The translations under genes and the position numbers were made by a program. DNA of 64,000 bases from Plenodomus lindquistii (lineage: Eukaryota > Ascomycota > Dothideomycetes > Pleosporales > Leptosphaeriaceae), in the NCBI GenBank assembly GCA_025504975.1, contig JANUWI010000009.1, forward strand, positions 558,001 through 622,000. The letters are read 5' to 3'. Under the pieces are notes generated by a model. The model was not told the origin of the DNA, did not search any database, and saw only the letters and a program-made list of their open reading frames with translations. How positions within the stretch are numbered: position 1 is the first letter of the stretch; each line of letters opens with the position of its first letter. Of the stretch, positions 42,168 through 53,704 are shown in pieces.

Positions 42168-43232
42168 TCACTTCTTATCTCCCATCCACCCCGGCGCCTC
42201 AACCGGCCTATCCGTCCCATCCACCTCCACCGCCCCAAACCTCTCCCTCCCCATCCCCGGATACACAGGCCCCAATGTCGCCGCCGGACTCGCAGTCGCA
42301 GGCGTAACTCCCGACCACGTCTTGCCATCTGCCTCGCTCCAGCCACTCGGCGAGCTCAAGGGGTCATACTGCGTCGTGAAGTGTGTATGGTATTGCGAGC
42401 CTTGCTGTGGCGAGTTGGTTCTACATTGCTTTTGGGTTTCTTTTGCGAGACTCCGGCGGCGGTGGACGAGGAATGCGATGATGGCGATGATGCTGAAGAA
42501 GGTGCAGGCGCCGATTGTGCAGCCGACTATTATGCCGATGCTGGGCTTTGAAGAGGCGTATGGGGAGGTGAGTTGTGATGACGTGGATGTGGAGGAGTCC
42601 TTTGTTGTGAGTGTGGAGGTTGGCTCGTCAATAGTGCTAGATTCGATGGGACCCCAGCTGCGTTGCGCGGTCAGTGTGAAGCCGGAGGATGTGCAGCCAT
42701 GCTGGGTCATGACTGTGTCGCTGTATTGGATGAGGTATTGGTAGCATTGTTCTGATTCTGCGGCGGTGCATCTGATGATTGCTGGGTTGGAGGTGCACGA
42801 TGCGTCTGTACAAGAGGCGGACATGGCAGTGGAGGGAATACATGTTGTTGGGATTACGCAGGAGGATAAGGCGACTGGATTGCAGCAGCCATGAACGCCG
42901 AGGTAGGTGTTAGTTGCACAGATTGCGGCGGTATCTTGACATGTTATCGAGGATTCTGAGAAGTGTTAGCATGACATATGCATTACATGTTGTGAGCGAA
43001 GGCATTACGTACGTGATAGACCAGAGAGGAAGGCACAAGTCCTGTCGCCCGAACCATGTTGTCGCCTGAAAAGCTCAAAGCCAGGTGATTGTGGTGCGGC
43101 AGTAGGCGCTGGACTCCATTTATCGACTCTTGGGATGTCGACTGTTGGCTCTGGTAGCGACCACCCGAAAGCTGCGGCCGAAACAACAACAGGTGCCAAC
43201 AAGGCACACAAGAGGTGTGTGAACTTCATCAT
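42168..43232 (-). CDS. Secreted Cys-rich, single-pass membrane protein (surface sensor-like)
   Basis: Two exons, 43232-43013 and 42955-42168, are joined over a 57-bp intron (GTACGT...CTCAG, phase 1), giving 335 residues. A signal peptide covers about residues 1-21. The ectodomain to about residue 205 has roughly 14 cysteines (e.g. CQDTAAIC, GCCNP, CTDASC) and a Ser/Thr-rich, probably O-glycosylated stem. A single hydrophobic helix (IGIIVGCTIGACTFFSIIAIIAFLV) is followed by RRR and a cytosolic Pro/Ser-rich tail. This layout (signal, Cys-rich head, Ser/Thr stem, one helix, short tail) is seen in fungal wall-stress sensors such as WSC/Mid2 types, but no WSC consensus was recognised. Confidence 0.8.
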
Positions 43233-44477
43233 GCATCCATGCACACGTGAAAGGAATTTTGTGTTGATGGAGATCGAAATACTAGAAAGTATGGCAGAGA
43301 CAGCGCGAAGAAAGTAGTATTCTTGAATGTTCAAACCCACGCGGAAGATCGCTACGCAACGCGGTGGTTTAACAAGTCAAGTCCAGCGCGGCTGAGTAGA
43401 TCAAACTCCACATCGCAGAAGGAAGGGTAAGCTTCGAGCTCCCTGGCGTTGATCCGCGCGAGCCCTGACGATCGAATCCCACTTAGTGTCATCGTGTTGC
43501 ATTGTACGGTCATGGGGGTGAGCCAACGTGGTTCAGGGAAGGTTGTGGACCAAGCTGCGGCCGAATCCTGCTCGACGTGAGCGAATAAGAGGTGCAGTTG
43601 TCCGCCCTGCACTGCAACCTCGCAGAACCGAGCCACTCAAGAGTTGGAGGCTGGAAATCCGGACACCAACAACAGTTAGTAAAGCTGGGGCTGAGCAGTT
43701 TGGGAATAGTGAGGTGTAAAGTTATTGGGCTGGGCGTGCATGTGGCGTCTTGCAAAGGTCGTAAATATAGCCAAATGCGTCAGCGCATTCGGTCTGCGAT
43801 GCGCCATGACGACCGAATATTACTGCGGTAATCCCTAGGGTCGCGGTTGTGTCTTTGTTGACCGCCGAGACTGCCAGCGGCCAATAATCTGAATCGAGGG
43901 AGTCTGAAACATACAAAGACCTGTCTCTCCACAATCTGTACGTGGGGTGAGATGCATCTACTACGTCCATCAGTAGGCGTGTTCATTGGTGGGCTGACAA
44001 CGGGCTGACAATTGACAAAAACCATTCGTGATATCTGCTGTCTGCTATCTCGGTCTGCTCGAAGCGTAGTGTTATGCGAGGCAGGAAGGTTTACAACAAG
44101 GGCGGAACTACCGTGCTCTATCCCAAGGCATTGGTGAAGAAGTGATCTTGAAGCGTCGATGCTGATGGCTGTTGGTGAGGTATTGGCTCGTGAAAAGTAA
44201 GGCTGGAAAGGTTGAGAGAGATAAACGTAGTCTCCAGACGTAGCCCTTGCTATATGTGTTCTAGACTCGAGGACATGTTGAGTTGGGTTCCAGTCTCTGG
44301 CATCGGTTCGTAAGTGGTAAAACTGTCTGGATTCGTTATGTACAAGTTTTGGCTGGAATTGGTGCCAACCGGGCTATAAATCAATCAAGCATCAAGCAAC
44401 GCCTTCCATGCTCAGTCTCATACATCGTAGGACTGTAGGGTATATGTGGTGTACAGTCGCATCGTAAGCGCATCGTT
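43233..44477. other. 1.2-kb intergenic stretch with weak coding-like fragments
   Basis: Two minus-strand frames (43970-43722 and about 43510-43352) have protein-like composition, but neither has a recognisable family or splice partner. They may be fragments of a lost gene. Confidence 0.35.
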
Positions 44478-44957
44478 CTAGTCCCGCTTGTGGGGACCCA
44501 CGATCTTGGGATACATCCTCGAGAGGTGATAGTTGATGTTGTTCTTCTTAGGTTGCGTGTTGCGCTGCAGACGGTCAGAGGCATGCAAGATAGGCGGGTA
44601 CTTGGAAGACGAACCGGCGCATCCATGCATTGTCGCAGTTTTTGTTCAAGCTGCGCACAGCCCGTCACACTGTACCCCGACGAGGCCCAGCATCCTGTAG
44701 TTTTGGAGTCAGCCATCGTGACCTCTGTGCAATTGCTTCTCTTGTTCTCTTGCTAATCGTCCCATCCACCCCATTTTGGGCGTGGCCATCTTCTCTCTTG
44801 CCTCAGAGGACATGGACATACCCAACACTGATGACATTACACCCAAGCATGGGTTGGTCTCTGGCTTATTCGGACGGCGCACGCGGAGTTTCGGGAGTGG
44901 TGGCAGTGGGCGGTGCGTGGCCGACTGGACTGCCGAGGCCTGAGGCTTGGGGACCAT
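44478..44957 (-). CDS. MRP10: Mitochondrial small-subunit ribosomal protein Mrp10 (mS37, CHCH domain)
   Basis: Three exons, 44957-44822, 44694-44615 and 44564-44478, with introns of 127 bp (GTATGT...TACAG) and 50 bp (GTTCGT...TGCAG), encode 100 residues. The twin CX9C motif is complete: Cys-9-Cys in PCLGVMSSVLGC spanning the first splice, and Cys-9-Cys in GCAQLEQKLRQC. The C-terminus NNINYHLSRMYPKIVGPHKR is the family hallmark. The N-terminal PLPPLPKLRVRRP is also typical. The protein is imported by the Mia40 pathway and sits in the mitochondrial small ribosomal subunit. A longer frame in the same phase from 45239 extends the first exon upstream but lacks family resemblance. Confidence 0.95.
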
Positions 44958-45291
44958 TGTGAGGCTTCGGATTGATTGGAGCTCTGTATAGGAGAGCCCT
45001 TCAGATGCGGCGTTGACGGGTGCAGTGGGCGGTGGTCGCGATAGAGTTGCAATCGCGAACGGCGTGCGGGCGGCCAAAAGTTTCCAAGCTTCACGACAAT
45101 CCGCGCTAGGGGTGGAGACCCCTGCTAGCGTGGCATCCTCGTTGTTTTGATCATGGCGCACCTGCCTGACAACGGAAACACAACCAACAATCACGACTGC
45201 AACCACTTCGGATAGCCGCCCTTTCGCCCTGGGACCCATGTTTCTGTAACATTAATATACTAACAAACAGCATTATCCTGCCTTCACCGCC
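44958..45291. promoter_or_regulatory. Divergent promoter region (MRP10 / disordered nuclear-type protein)
   Basis: This 334-bp stretch lies between two divergent starts. It is covered by a minus-strand open frame judged untranslated or a 5' leader. Confidence 0.45.
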
Positions 45292-48118
45292 ATGGTCCCT
45301 TCGCCGCGCAAGACGAGACGCGCATCGGCCATAACAACCGCCTTCAACCAGACATGGGACGAAAAGGACGCTTCCTCATTCGACCCCAGCGCATTGCCTG
45401 TCGCCAAAATCCCCCGCGGCTGGGAGCGTAAACCTCAAATCTCCAAAGTTGGTGAAGGCAAAGAGAAGAAGATCTGGCGTAGGCACGGCTTGAGGTCGCG
45501 TGCTTCAGGTGCACTGCCGGACCAGGACGCCGACGCCGAGGAACAAGATGCGCAATCACGGCCTGTCAAGAGGCGACAGCACATGAGTCCCAAGGCCATG
45601 GAGAAGACCAAGGCCGTGCTCAACGGCACCAAGCGCGCGTTCAAGGCGACGCGCTGGGACCGAAGGAAGAGCGTTCTGCCTAGTTGGTCTCTCGCTTGAA
45701 TCGGGACAGTACGATTTGCTAACACGCCATGCAGGAAAGAGAGCTGCACGTGGCCAGCATCTGGGAGAGGCTGCCGATTATGGAAACGACGACAGCCACA
45801 ATATGGACCAAGAGGAACAGGACACTTCCACCGAGTTGGACGTCTCTACAGCCAGTCAGGACGTCGAGCAAGCCGAGGTTTCCTTACCGGCAGTCGAGGA
45901 AAGACGTTCCACATTCACTTTCAGCATGGACGCGACAGCGCCTGACGATCTCCCGGACTACGAAAGCATGGACGAGCAGGACGACGGAGACAACACGACA
46001 GATCCCACGTCTGTCGAAGACGCGACGCTCGTCAACTTCTTCCGTTCGCCGGCGAAGACGCTATCAGCGGATCACATTGGCTCGCCCGAGAAGATTTTCT
46101 ATCCTCAAATACCACAAAGTGACGACTACGCCACAGAACATGTAGCGCCTAGCGGAACCACCGTCGACCATGAAGATGTTCACATAGAAAGCTTCGCTTC
46201 ATCTGACGCTGTGCTCGATAGCGTAGAAGTTGAAGCTGACCAGGAGGCCAGCAATCTCGAAGTCGCATATCCCGCCTTGGCCCTTGCAGCCGTTCCCGAC
46301 GAGAACACCGGCAATGAGCAAAGTGACACTGAGATGTCCGACTCCGGAGCAATGAGGCAAGTAGACGATGATTCGCTTGATATGGGATCATCTGGAGACG
46401 AAGCCTCTGGAGAGAGCAACGAAGAGTTCACTGAAGCTTCGCTACAATTGGACATCCAACGGCAATGTGCTGAGCAATCGCCACGGATAGATGAGGAGAT
46501 GCAAGATGACTCTGTGCAGGCGAACCCACAGGGCCTGTCTTCCAGCACTCCAGAGACCAATCTTGAGCAGACCAATGGTGGAAGCACTAAGGAACCAGAA
46601 TTCGAGGACCGTGACGCAGCGCTTCAATCAGATCCGCAAGACAGTTCGAGCGCCAAGCATCTACCACATTCATCCCCAGCGAAGGTTTCCCAGAAGTCTA
46701 CAGAGCATCAAGCAGACGATATCACAAACGGTCTCACACTCTCTTTCACACCTGCAAAATCTGTCGAGCTCAACCCAACACCGCGCAAACTACACTCACC
46801 CCCACCCCCACCCCATGCCGGGCTTGGTCCGGACGATGCTACTATGACCATCGCTATCGATGATGACACGGCTATCCTCAAAGACTTTCTCACCCGTGCT
46901 GCGGCGACCAAGGCCGAAAAAGCTGCGACACATCGTCGAGAATCACTACAGAACCGCCGTGATTCAGATGTCATCCGCAATGCTCTAGCCTCACCTCGCA
47001 AGGTGCTCGAGGATAAGGACCCCAATTCACCTTCCAAGTACGATGGCGAGCTCACGCTAGATCTGTCTCAAACTCTCACACTCAGCCTACCCAACGACAA
47101 TTTGATGTCGCCTACTCCACACACTGCAAATGACTTAGGCTCACCAGAGGAAAAGCCGGCGCGTGGCTCAACAAGACGGTCTTCACGTGCAAAAAAGTCA
47201 AGACTACCCGCCCCAGCATCAGCTTCCACTACCGCACCAACCCAACAGCAGACCTCGAAGATCAACATCCGCCGCGCAGACGGCGCAGAAGTTGTCATCC
47301 TCAAGAAGTCTGATGCACAAGAACTCGCAACTCTCACTCGAGCCAACACGCGTAAGAACAAGCAAGGTGCCTTTGGCGTTACAGTCCGCCTCTTCAAACT
47401 TGCCGCCGACGCTGCAAACCTCCCTCCCATCGACGATGCAACCAAGGAAATTGTCGTAGGCAAGAACATTCGCTGGGACGAGACATTAGCATACTACCAA
47501 GAGAACCCCGAGACGATCGCCGAAGCTGAAAGTCTAGCCACCCCCGATGAACTCAGCATGGACGCAGCCTCGACACCAAGAACGAAGAAAAGCAAAGTCG
47601 ACAAGAACGCGCCACCAAAGGCCAGACGCGTGAGGACCGTGAACGGGACGCCTGGCAAGGGTCTCTTGACGCCTGCGAGTCTGCTTCCAGAAGCCGTGCA
47701 GGAAGAAAAGGAGAAATCAGACGTCGCTCCAGCGCCAGCACAATCTCAACAGCTACCCCGACCAAAGGCAAGCAGAATCAAGAAGATGCCCGTTGCCTCC
47801 TCCACAACAGAGAGCAAACTACCTAGCCTAGATCTTGCGCCCGTGGGCGTCACAGCGACTGCGACACCATCTCGAAAGAGCAGACTTGCGGCCCCGAAAA
47901 AGGTCGTTATGCCGCAAACTGCTGCTGCTGCTGCTGCTGCGTCTACCACGGGACTTCTCGACGGCAAGGAAAACTCACAACGTTCGGCGATTAGCGATGC
48001 TACGCCTAAGAAGGGGATTCCTGCTCCCAAGGTCATAATTCCAGCACCTGTAGGTGCGAGTGCGGGCACAGCAGGCATGGAGAGCGGTCTGCCGAGACGG
48101 AGAGGGCGCAAGTACTGA
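45292..48118 (+). CDS. Large disordered basic protein, probably nuclear (unknown function)
   Basis: Two exons, 45292-45682 and 45735-48118, joined over a 52-bp intron (GTTGGT...TGCAG, phase 1), give 924 residues. The first 130 residues are strongly basic (SPRKTRRAS, KKIWRRHGLRSR, PVKRRQ). The middle is acidic and Ser/Glu rich. A conserved-looking segment at about residues 380-440 (DDTAILKDFLTRAAATKAEKA...RRDSD.IRNALASPRKVLEDKD) recurs in filamentous-ascomycete proteins of unknown role. Further basic, Pro/Ala-rich repeats (TPGKGLLTPASLL) and a C-terminal RRRGRKY follow. A polyalanine run is coded by a GCT repeat near 47,930. The composition suggests a chromatin- or DNA-associated protein, with no enzyme motif. 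Confidence 0.78.
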
Positions 48119-48449
48119 GCTTGATTGAAGGCTTGATGAGTTGTGCTGTGTATTTACCTGGAGTGGGGTTTTTTCTTCTGGCGAGGCTTAACGAAGTCAT
48201 GATGTTGCGACTATCTTCGATGGCGTTTTATACCTCTTTTTCGATTCTCTGTTTTGAGCATTTGAATGGCGCATTGGCACATCATGTGGTTTGCTTTACT
48301 TGAGTGGCGATCCATCACACGAGCACATTGCATACTCCTGTAATGATAGCCATAACATAGCTTCATGGAGAAATATTACTTTTGTCTACTCTTGCTTACA
48401 TCCATCTACATCTCTCCCAGCACCTTTCAAAACCTGTTGGACAGCCAGT
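48119..48449. other. Convergent 3' intergenic stretch
   Basis: This stretch holds the 3' ends of the disordered-protein gene and ADE13. Nothing else was recognised. Confidence 0.4.
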
Positions 48450-50024
48450 CTACACGCTAAGTTCCGCAACCCCCGCCTTATCAATATACCCCTTATACGG
48501 CCTAATCTTCTCCTCGACAATCTTCGCAAACTTGTCTACAATCTCAGCGCTACGACCAGTATACAACCTCGCATCCAACATCTCTGGTAAATCATTCCAA
48601 ATCGGCTTGAAGAATTCCTTCCCCTTGATGCGATCAACGAGATCATTGGCTTTACCCTCGTTTTTAACCTGCGCTCCCGCCTCATGACTCAGCACGCGGA
48701 TCTGCTCGTGGGCTTCTTGTCTCGACTCGCCCTTTGCCACGAGCCGCATGATGATACTTTCTGTAATCATAAAGGGAAGCTCTTCTTGTACACGCGCATC
48801 CACGCGTTTGGGATACACGACGAGGCCCGATGTTACGTTATCGAGAGACAGCAGAATCGCATCAGCCAGCAAGAACATCTCAGGGATATCAATGCGGCGA
48901 ATCGCGCTATCGTCGAGCGTACGCTCCATCCACTGGTCCGACAGCGTATTTGCAAAGCTAGCGGGCTTAGACATGAGTTCGCGGGAGAGAGAGTAGATGC
49001 GCTCGCTACGCATGGGATTGCGCTTGTACGCCATTGCCGAGCTGCCAATCTGATCTTTCTCAAAGGGCTCTTCGAGTTCTTTCCACGCTGCCAGATGTCT
49101 GATGTCGCCTGTGATTTTCTGGGCCGAGGCGCCGAGTCCGGATATTGCGTTTGCGATGATGAGGTCGACTTTGCGGGTGTAGGTTTGTGTGGAGACGGGG
49201 TAGCATGAGGGGAAGCCGGCTTTTTGGCAGAGGAGTGCGTTGAGTTGGTCGCATTTTGCGCTGTCGTTGGCGAAGATCTCGAGGAAACTGGCTTGTGTGC
49301 CGGTTGTGCCTTGCGCGCCGCGGAATTGGAGGCCTGCGCGGACGTGCTCGAGGGATTCGAGGTCGAAGAGGAGGTCTTGGGCCCATTGGGCGGCGCGCTT
49401 GCCGACGGTGATGAGCTGGGCGGGCTGGAGATGGGTGTAGGCGAGTGTGGGGAGAGATTTGTATTTTTGGGCAAAGTTGGAGAGGTTGGAGATGACTTTT
49501 GCGAGTTTTGGGAGGAGGAGGTCGAGGGCATCGCGCATGAGGATTAGTTCGGCGTTGTCGGTTACGTAGCATGATGTTGCCTACAGGATGTTAGTACTAG
49601 CATTGACCGTGATGTCTTAGTGGAGATTGCGAACTCCATAGTGAATGATGCCGGCTGCCTTTGGCGCAACCTCTCCAAACGCGTGTACATGCGCCATAAC
49701 ATCATGTCTCCTCTTCTTCTCCTCGACTCTCGCAACCTCGAAGTCGCTGTCCGTGACCATCAAATGGCTCCTCATCTGCTCAATTGCCTCATCGCTGATG
49801 TTCTCAATGCCAAGCTCCTTCTCTGCTTCAGCAAGGAACAGCCACAGCTTGCGCCAGGTCGAGTGCCGCGAGCGTTGTGAGAAGAGCTGTGACATCTCGG
49901 CACTGCAATACCGGCCCGTGAGCGACGTCTGGTAAGAGTCGAAGACTGTGGCGCCATGTTGGGATTTGGTGGCGCTGATCTGGGACTGTATATCCAGCGC
50001 CGAATTTGTGGTGTTGGCGGACAT
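48450..50024 (-). CDS. ADE13: Adenylosuccinate lyase (purine biosynthesis)
   Basis: Two exons, 50024-49635 and 49580-48450, are joined over a 54-bp intron with a weak donor (GTTCGC...TGTAG, phase 0), giving 506 residues. The join restores [17 protein letters not shown], an invariant substrate loop. Other family blocks are [33 protein letters not shown] and the fumarase-superfamily signature [15 protein letters not shown] (flexible signature loop with catalytic Ser). The enzyme cleaves SAICAR to AICAR and adenylosuccinate to AMP, both releasing fumarate, in the cytosol. The N-terminal ~25 residues before the conserved [13 protein letters not shown] are slightly longer than in yeast. Confidence 0.96.
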
Positions 50025-51149
50025 TTTGGCGGAGAAGGTTGGTGGAGTGTTGGAGGTGGTGGGGTAATAGTTGGTCCAGCACAGTTCGCAATTGCCGTGG
50101 TCCTTCACACCTTCTTGCAATGGAACAACGTTTCTCTGTCAAAGAAGAGGTATAGAGTTTTGTCGAATCTATGCGATCGCAAAGAAATTATCACCGAGCG
50201 ATAGCGGCGCTTTTCTACGTGGACCCAATGCCAGTGACGTGGGGTTCCAAAACTTTTTAGTCGCACAACCCCTCCAGCTCGCTAAACCCCACGTTTAGCT
50301 CCATGCACCTGGGAGCCGCGCGTGAACGGGCCGCTTGGGTTTGCCCAACTGCCCTTGCGCTTCCTAATATCGCCCTGTCACGTTGCCCGATCGTCGATGA
50401 TTAAGTTGATCGGTCTGTATCATAGATCTGTTGGAGCAGACAGAGTTTTTCCGCGGCGGCTTTGATGTCTCCACATAGGGGCTGCCCTGCAGTGCTGGCA
50501 CGCGTGCTATTGCCAGAAGGCAGGGCCGCGGAAGTTCACGATGCAACAAATACCTCAGGTCTTCGGCAAGAGATTTTCCGGAAAAAGGCCAGTACATACA
50601 AAAGAGCTCGTCTGTATTGTGTCTCCATCTCACGTTAGCAGCATGACGCTAGAGCCTATACAGCAGCAGGGAGACGATAAAGGCACTAAGGGTTAACATG
50701 ATATTATCTTTATCACTCATACAGAATACACGTATAACTTAATCACTTTTGGTAGACCTTCTAGTGTAGTGTGTTGACTACAGCGCTTGTGACTTAGTGA
50801 CTTGATAGATATGAGCTCCTTTGTACATATGGTGGAGAAGAATCTGACATGCCAACTCCACGACTATCCCGTTATCACCCGACACGACCACACCACAACA
50901 TGTCCGTGGGATGGCAAACTCCACAATGCCAGGACCCCATGCATGATCAGCATCATGAGCCATGGCATTTCGCACAATTGCATTCCGATCCTCTGATCAC
51001 TAGGTGCTGTAAACAACGATCAAAGGGTTCAGACTACTCTGTAGTGGTATCTCATGATCCGCTTGCTCCACAGAAACCACAAAAAAACATGTAACGTGCG
51101 GCTCTGTTCATTTCCCATGTCAACTTGCCGTTTGCCTCAACTCTTCGCT
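50025..51149. other. 1.1-kb intergenic stretch, no gene seen
   Basis: Frames of 60-90 codons on both strands have no protein-like character. The first part holds the ADE13 promoter. Confidence 0.45.
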
Positions 51150-52774
51150 TTACAATGCCGGACCCCTCCAGACATCCCTGTTGATTTTGAACAAGTTGCT
51201 CTGCTTGTGCGGGAGGCTGACTTCGCGCTCCTTGTAGAAACCAGCTTCCTGGAGATAATGCGCGAGCCTATCTATTGTTAGAACAGGCTTCTGAAAGAGC
51301 GGGGACGGACCCACTTCTCATTATCGACTCTAGGCTCAAGCATCACCCGCTCAGTCCTATTATCTGCCAACCAGCAGTAATGTACCAAGGCACTCAACCA
51401 GATTTTGACTCGGTGCGCGCCTCTGAACTCTTGCTCGCCAATAAGGCAGTGGAACCCACGATCGTAGTCGCTGATGATGGGCAAGTATTTGCCCAGGTTG
51501 TCTTCCTTGACCCAGTAGATCTCAAAGTATCCAAACGGCTTGCCATCCCAGCAACCTATGACAGGAAATGAGTTCTTAGACCGCAGGCCGTTGCGAAGGA
51601 ACTCTTCCTGATGCTCAATTGGCCCTGCCTCGCCCCAAAAGTGCGACACACGCGGGTCGTTCATCCACTTGTGAAGATATTCGATATCAGACATTTCGCC
51701 GCCCGGAGAGCCCGTGGTCCCAATGTTGGGGTCGGATGTTGACATTGTACTGTTGCGATTTGAGGTCGATCCACCAGTGGATGACGTGGGACCACGGTGC
51801 CGGCAAGCCTTGGAAGAGCATGATGCAACGCGGAAGGATAGGTACTGTCCAACACTGGGAATATACCTGGTGTAGAAGACTTCACCTTGACGCGGTGGCT
51901 TGGGTCGTATTGGGTGTCGCACATGGTTTGTGAAGACATACTGTGCTGGCGGGGGTGGGTAGTATGTTGGTAGGTGAGAGCTCGAATGGAAAGGCCCTGG
52001 CGCTGATGGCGACCAGAGACCCGGCGAGGCCTGGTCAGGCTGCTGATCCTTTCGCGGCTCAGTCGAAGTGGTAGGAGATGACGGTCGCGACGGGTTTGGC
52101 GATCCATTCGGGAAGGCCGAGTTGGACAAGGGCGACAATGTAAAGAGGTAGATCCTTGGATCGAGCTGCCAGAATGTCCTGCGACTGACGAACATGCGTG
52201 TCCAGCCATCCGGTGAGTTTTCCTCTTGTGCGCATCCCACCACGGAGTCTTCAGATGCGATCAAGCCCATGCGCTCCAACTTTGGCAGCACCACCCTGCC
52301 CTTGAAGATGCCTTCACGGTTGATATTGATCCTCCATTCTCCCTTGGGCTTTCCTGGCTCAGCTGTATTCTTCGAGATTGAGTTCGTGACTTGAAGTGTA
52401 GGTTCCGCTTGATGGAAATACCAGTACAGCGTTGCCCATAGCATATTGGCGATCTGTCGGGTCGGCGAGGCAGCGGCCTTGTATTCACTGCTGCTCGGGT
52501 TGGAAATGGACGAGATGTACAGATGGTCACCATTGAGAGTAGGCCTCTTGAATCGGTGTACGTTGCGTGGTGGGAATTTCTCTTCGTCACCATCTTGTTG
52601 CGTCTGTTGCTCAGACTCGGCATCATCTTCAGAGTTCAGCACAATGGTCCAGCCAGGTGGGAAGGAGGAGTTTGAATGCAGCAAATCGCTCGACTTGAAA
52701 AAGAGGCCACCAAACACGGGCGTGACGGTCAAATTCTGGCCATTGGGCAAATGTACAATGTTGGCGGGGGCCAT
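51150..52774 (-). CDS. Hydroxyornithine N5-acyltransferase-like (SidF/SidL, siderophore biosynthesis)
   Basis: The main exon runs from 52774 to about 51307-51311, and a last exon covers 51271-51150 (about 527 residues). The N-terminus NIVHLPNGQ...[16 protein letters not shown] is typical of SidL/SidF-type N5-transacylases. The C-terminal AlcB/acetyltransferase fold (PF13523) begins near residue 365 ([20 protein letters not shown]) and carries [22 protein letters not shown] and [12 protein letters not shown], the acyl-CoA-binding core. The last exon adds [20 protein letters not shown]. The enzyme acylates N5-hydroxyornithine for ferrichrome/fusarinine siderophores, possibly in peroxisomes (C-terminal PAL is not a strict PTS1). 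The last intron is only about 35-39 bp with a poor donor (GTCCGT or GTCCCC) but a good CTAAC branch site and ATAG. Confidence 0.85.
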
Positions 52775-53704
52775 GATGATGATGGCGGGGTAGCTTTGGA
52801 GCTGTGCGAGGAAGGGATTGGAATGAACGGAACGGTGGAACGGTACTCCCAGGTTGGGAGCCAAGTACAAGATATGGACGGGCCTGTGCCGGGCAACAAA
52901 CCATCACCAGCCCATCGCGTGAGAGATAAAACGCCGTGTCAACATGTAATGGCACGCGAACAGTCAGAAATTGATGCCCAGACACACATGGTGGAGAGGC
53001 CCGATTTTGGCCGTCGAGTGCGGGTCAATCGCGGGGCATCATCAGCACGAGGCTGCGTGTTGGCGGGTTGTACTCTATCCCATCTCCATCCATATGCGCA
53101 GGAATCATAGTGCATCATTCTGCTCGGGCGTGAACATCTCACAGAGGCTGATGTCATGCACGCTGGTGTCATTGACTCATGATTCGATGGAAGATTGAAT
53201 GTACAAACGATTATACCCGTATTTGATAGCACGCCATGAGGACTGTACCACAGGAAATGACCTTCTTTGTACATACTTGTTGACCAGATTACGACTAGCT
53301 TACGGCAGAACAAGCCTCAATGACAAAGTTTCAATACTGCGAATTTGACGGATATATGACCAGGCAGTGGTTAGCAGAAAGCCAGTGATCCATTCCCTAC
53401 GGTAGCTGCGCACGTAACGTTGTCACGAGCTCGCGAATACAGGCAGAGGTCTGATCCAAAGAAATTGGTCAATCGTCATGTGAAACACTCCCAATTATCA
53501 AGTTCGAGTCTGCAGACCCCCGAGAACGTCGTCGGTGAGTCAGTACATCATGTTGTTCTCTTTGCATGACTCCCGACATCGCCGCAAGCCCCAGTCTGCC
53601 CCGCCAAAGCGGTACAAAAAGTTCCCCACCAACGCCATCGCGAACCGCCGCCAACATCAAGTCACCGAGTCACCGATTACTCTCCATAACACCACGTAGT
53701 CACA
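52775..53704. promoter_or_regulatory. Divergent intergenic region (siderophore transacylase / HIS5)
   Basis: This 930-bp stretch lies between divergent starts. Many GATA/TATC cores occur by chance frequency only, so no regulator site can be claimed. Confidence 0.4.

Noticed and set aside
44958..45239. N-terminal extension of the MRP10 exon 1 frame
   Set aside because: Mrp10 proteins start directly with the short VPKP-like leader; the extension has no resemblance to the family and would double the protein length.
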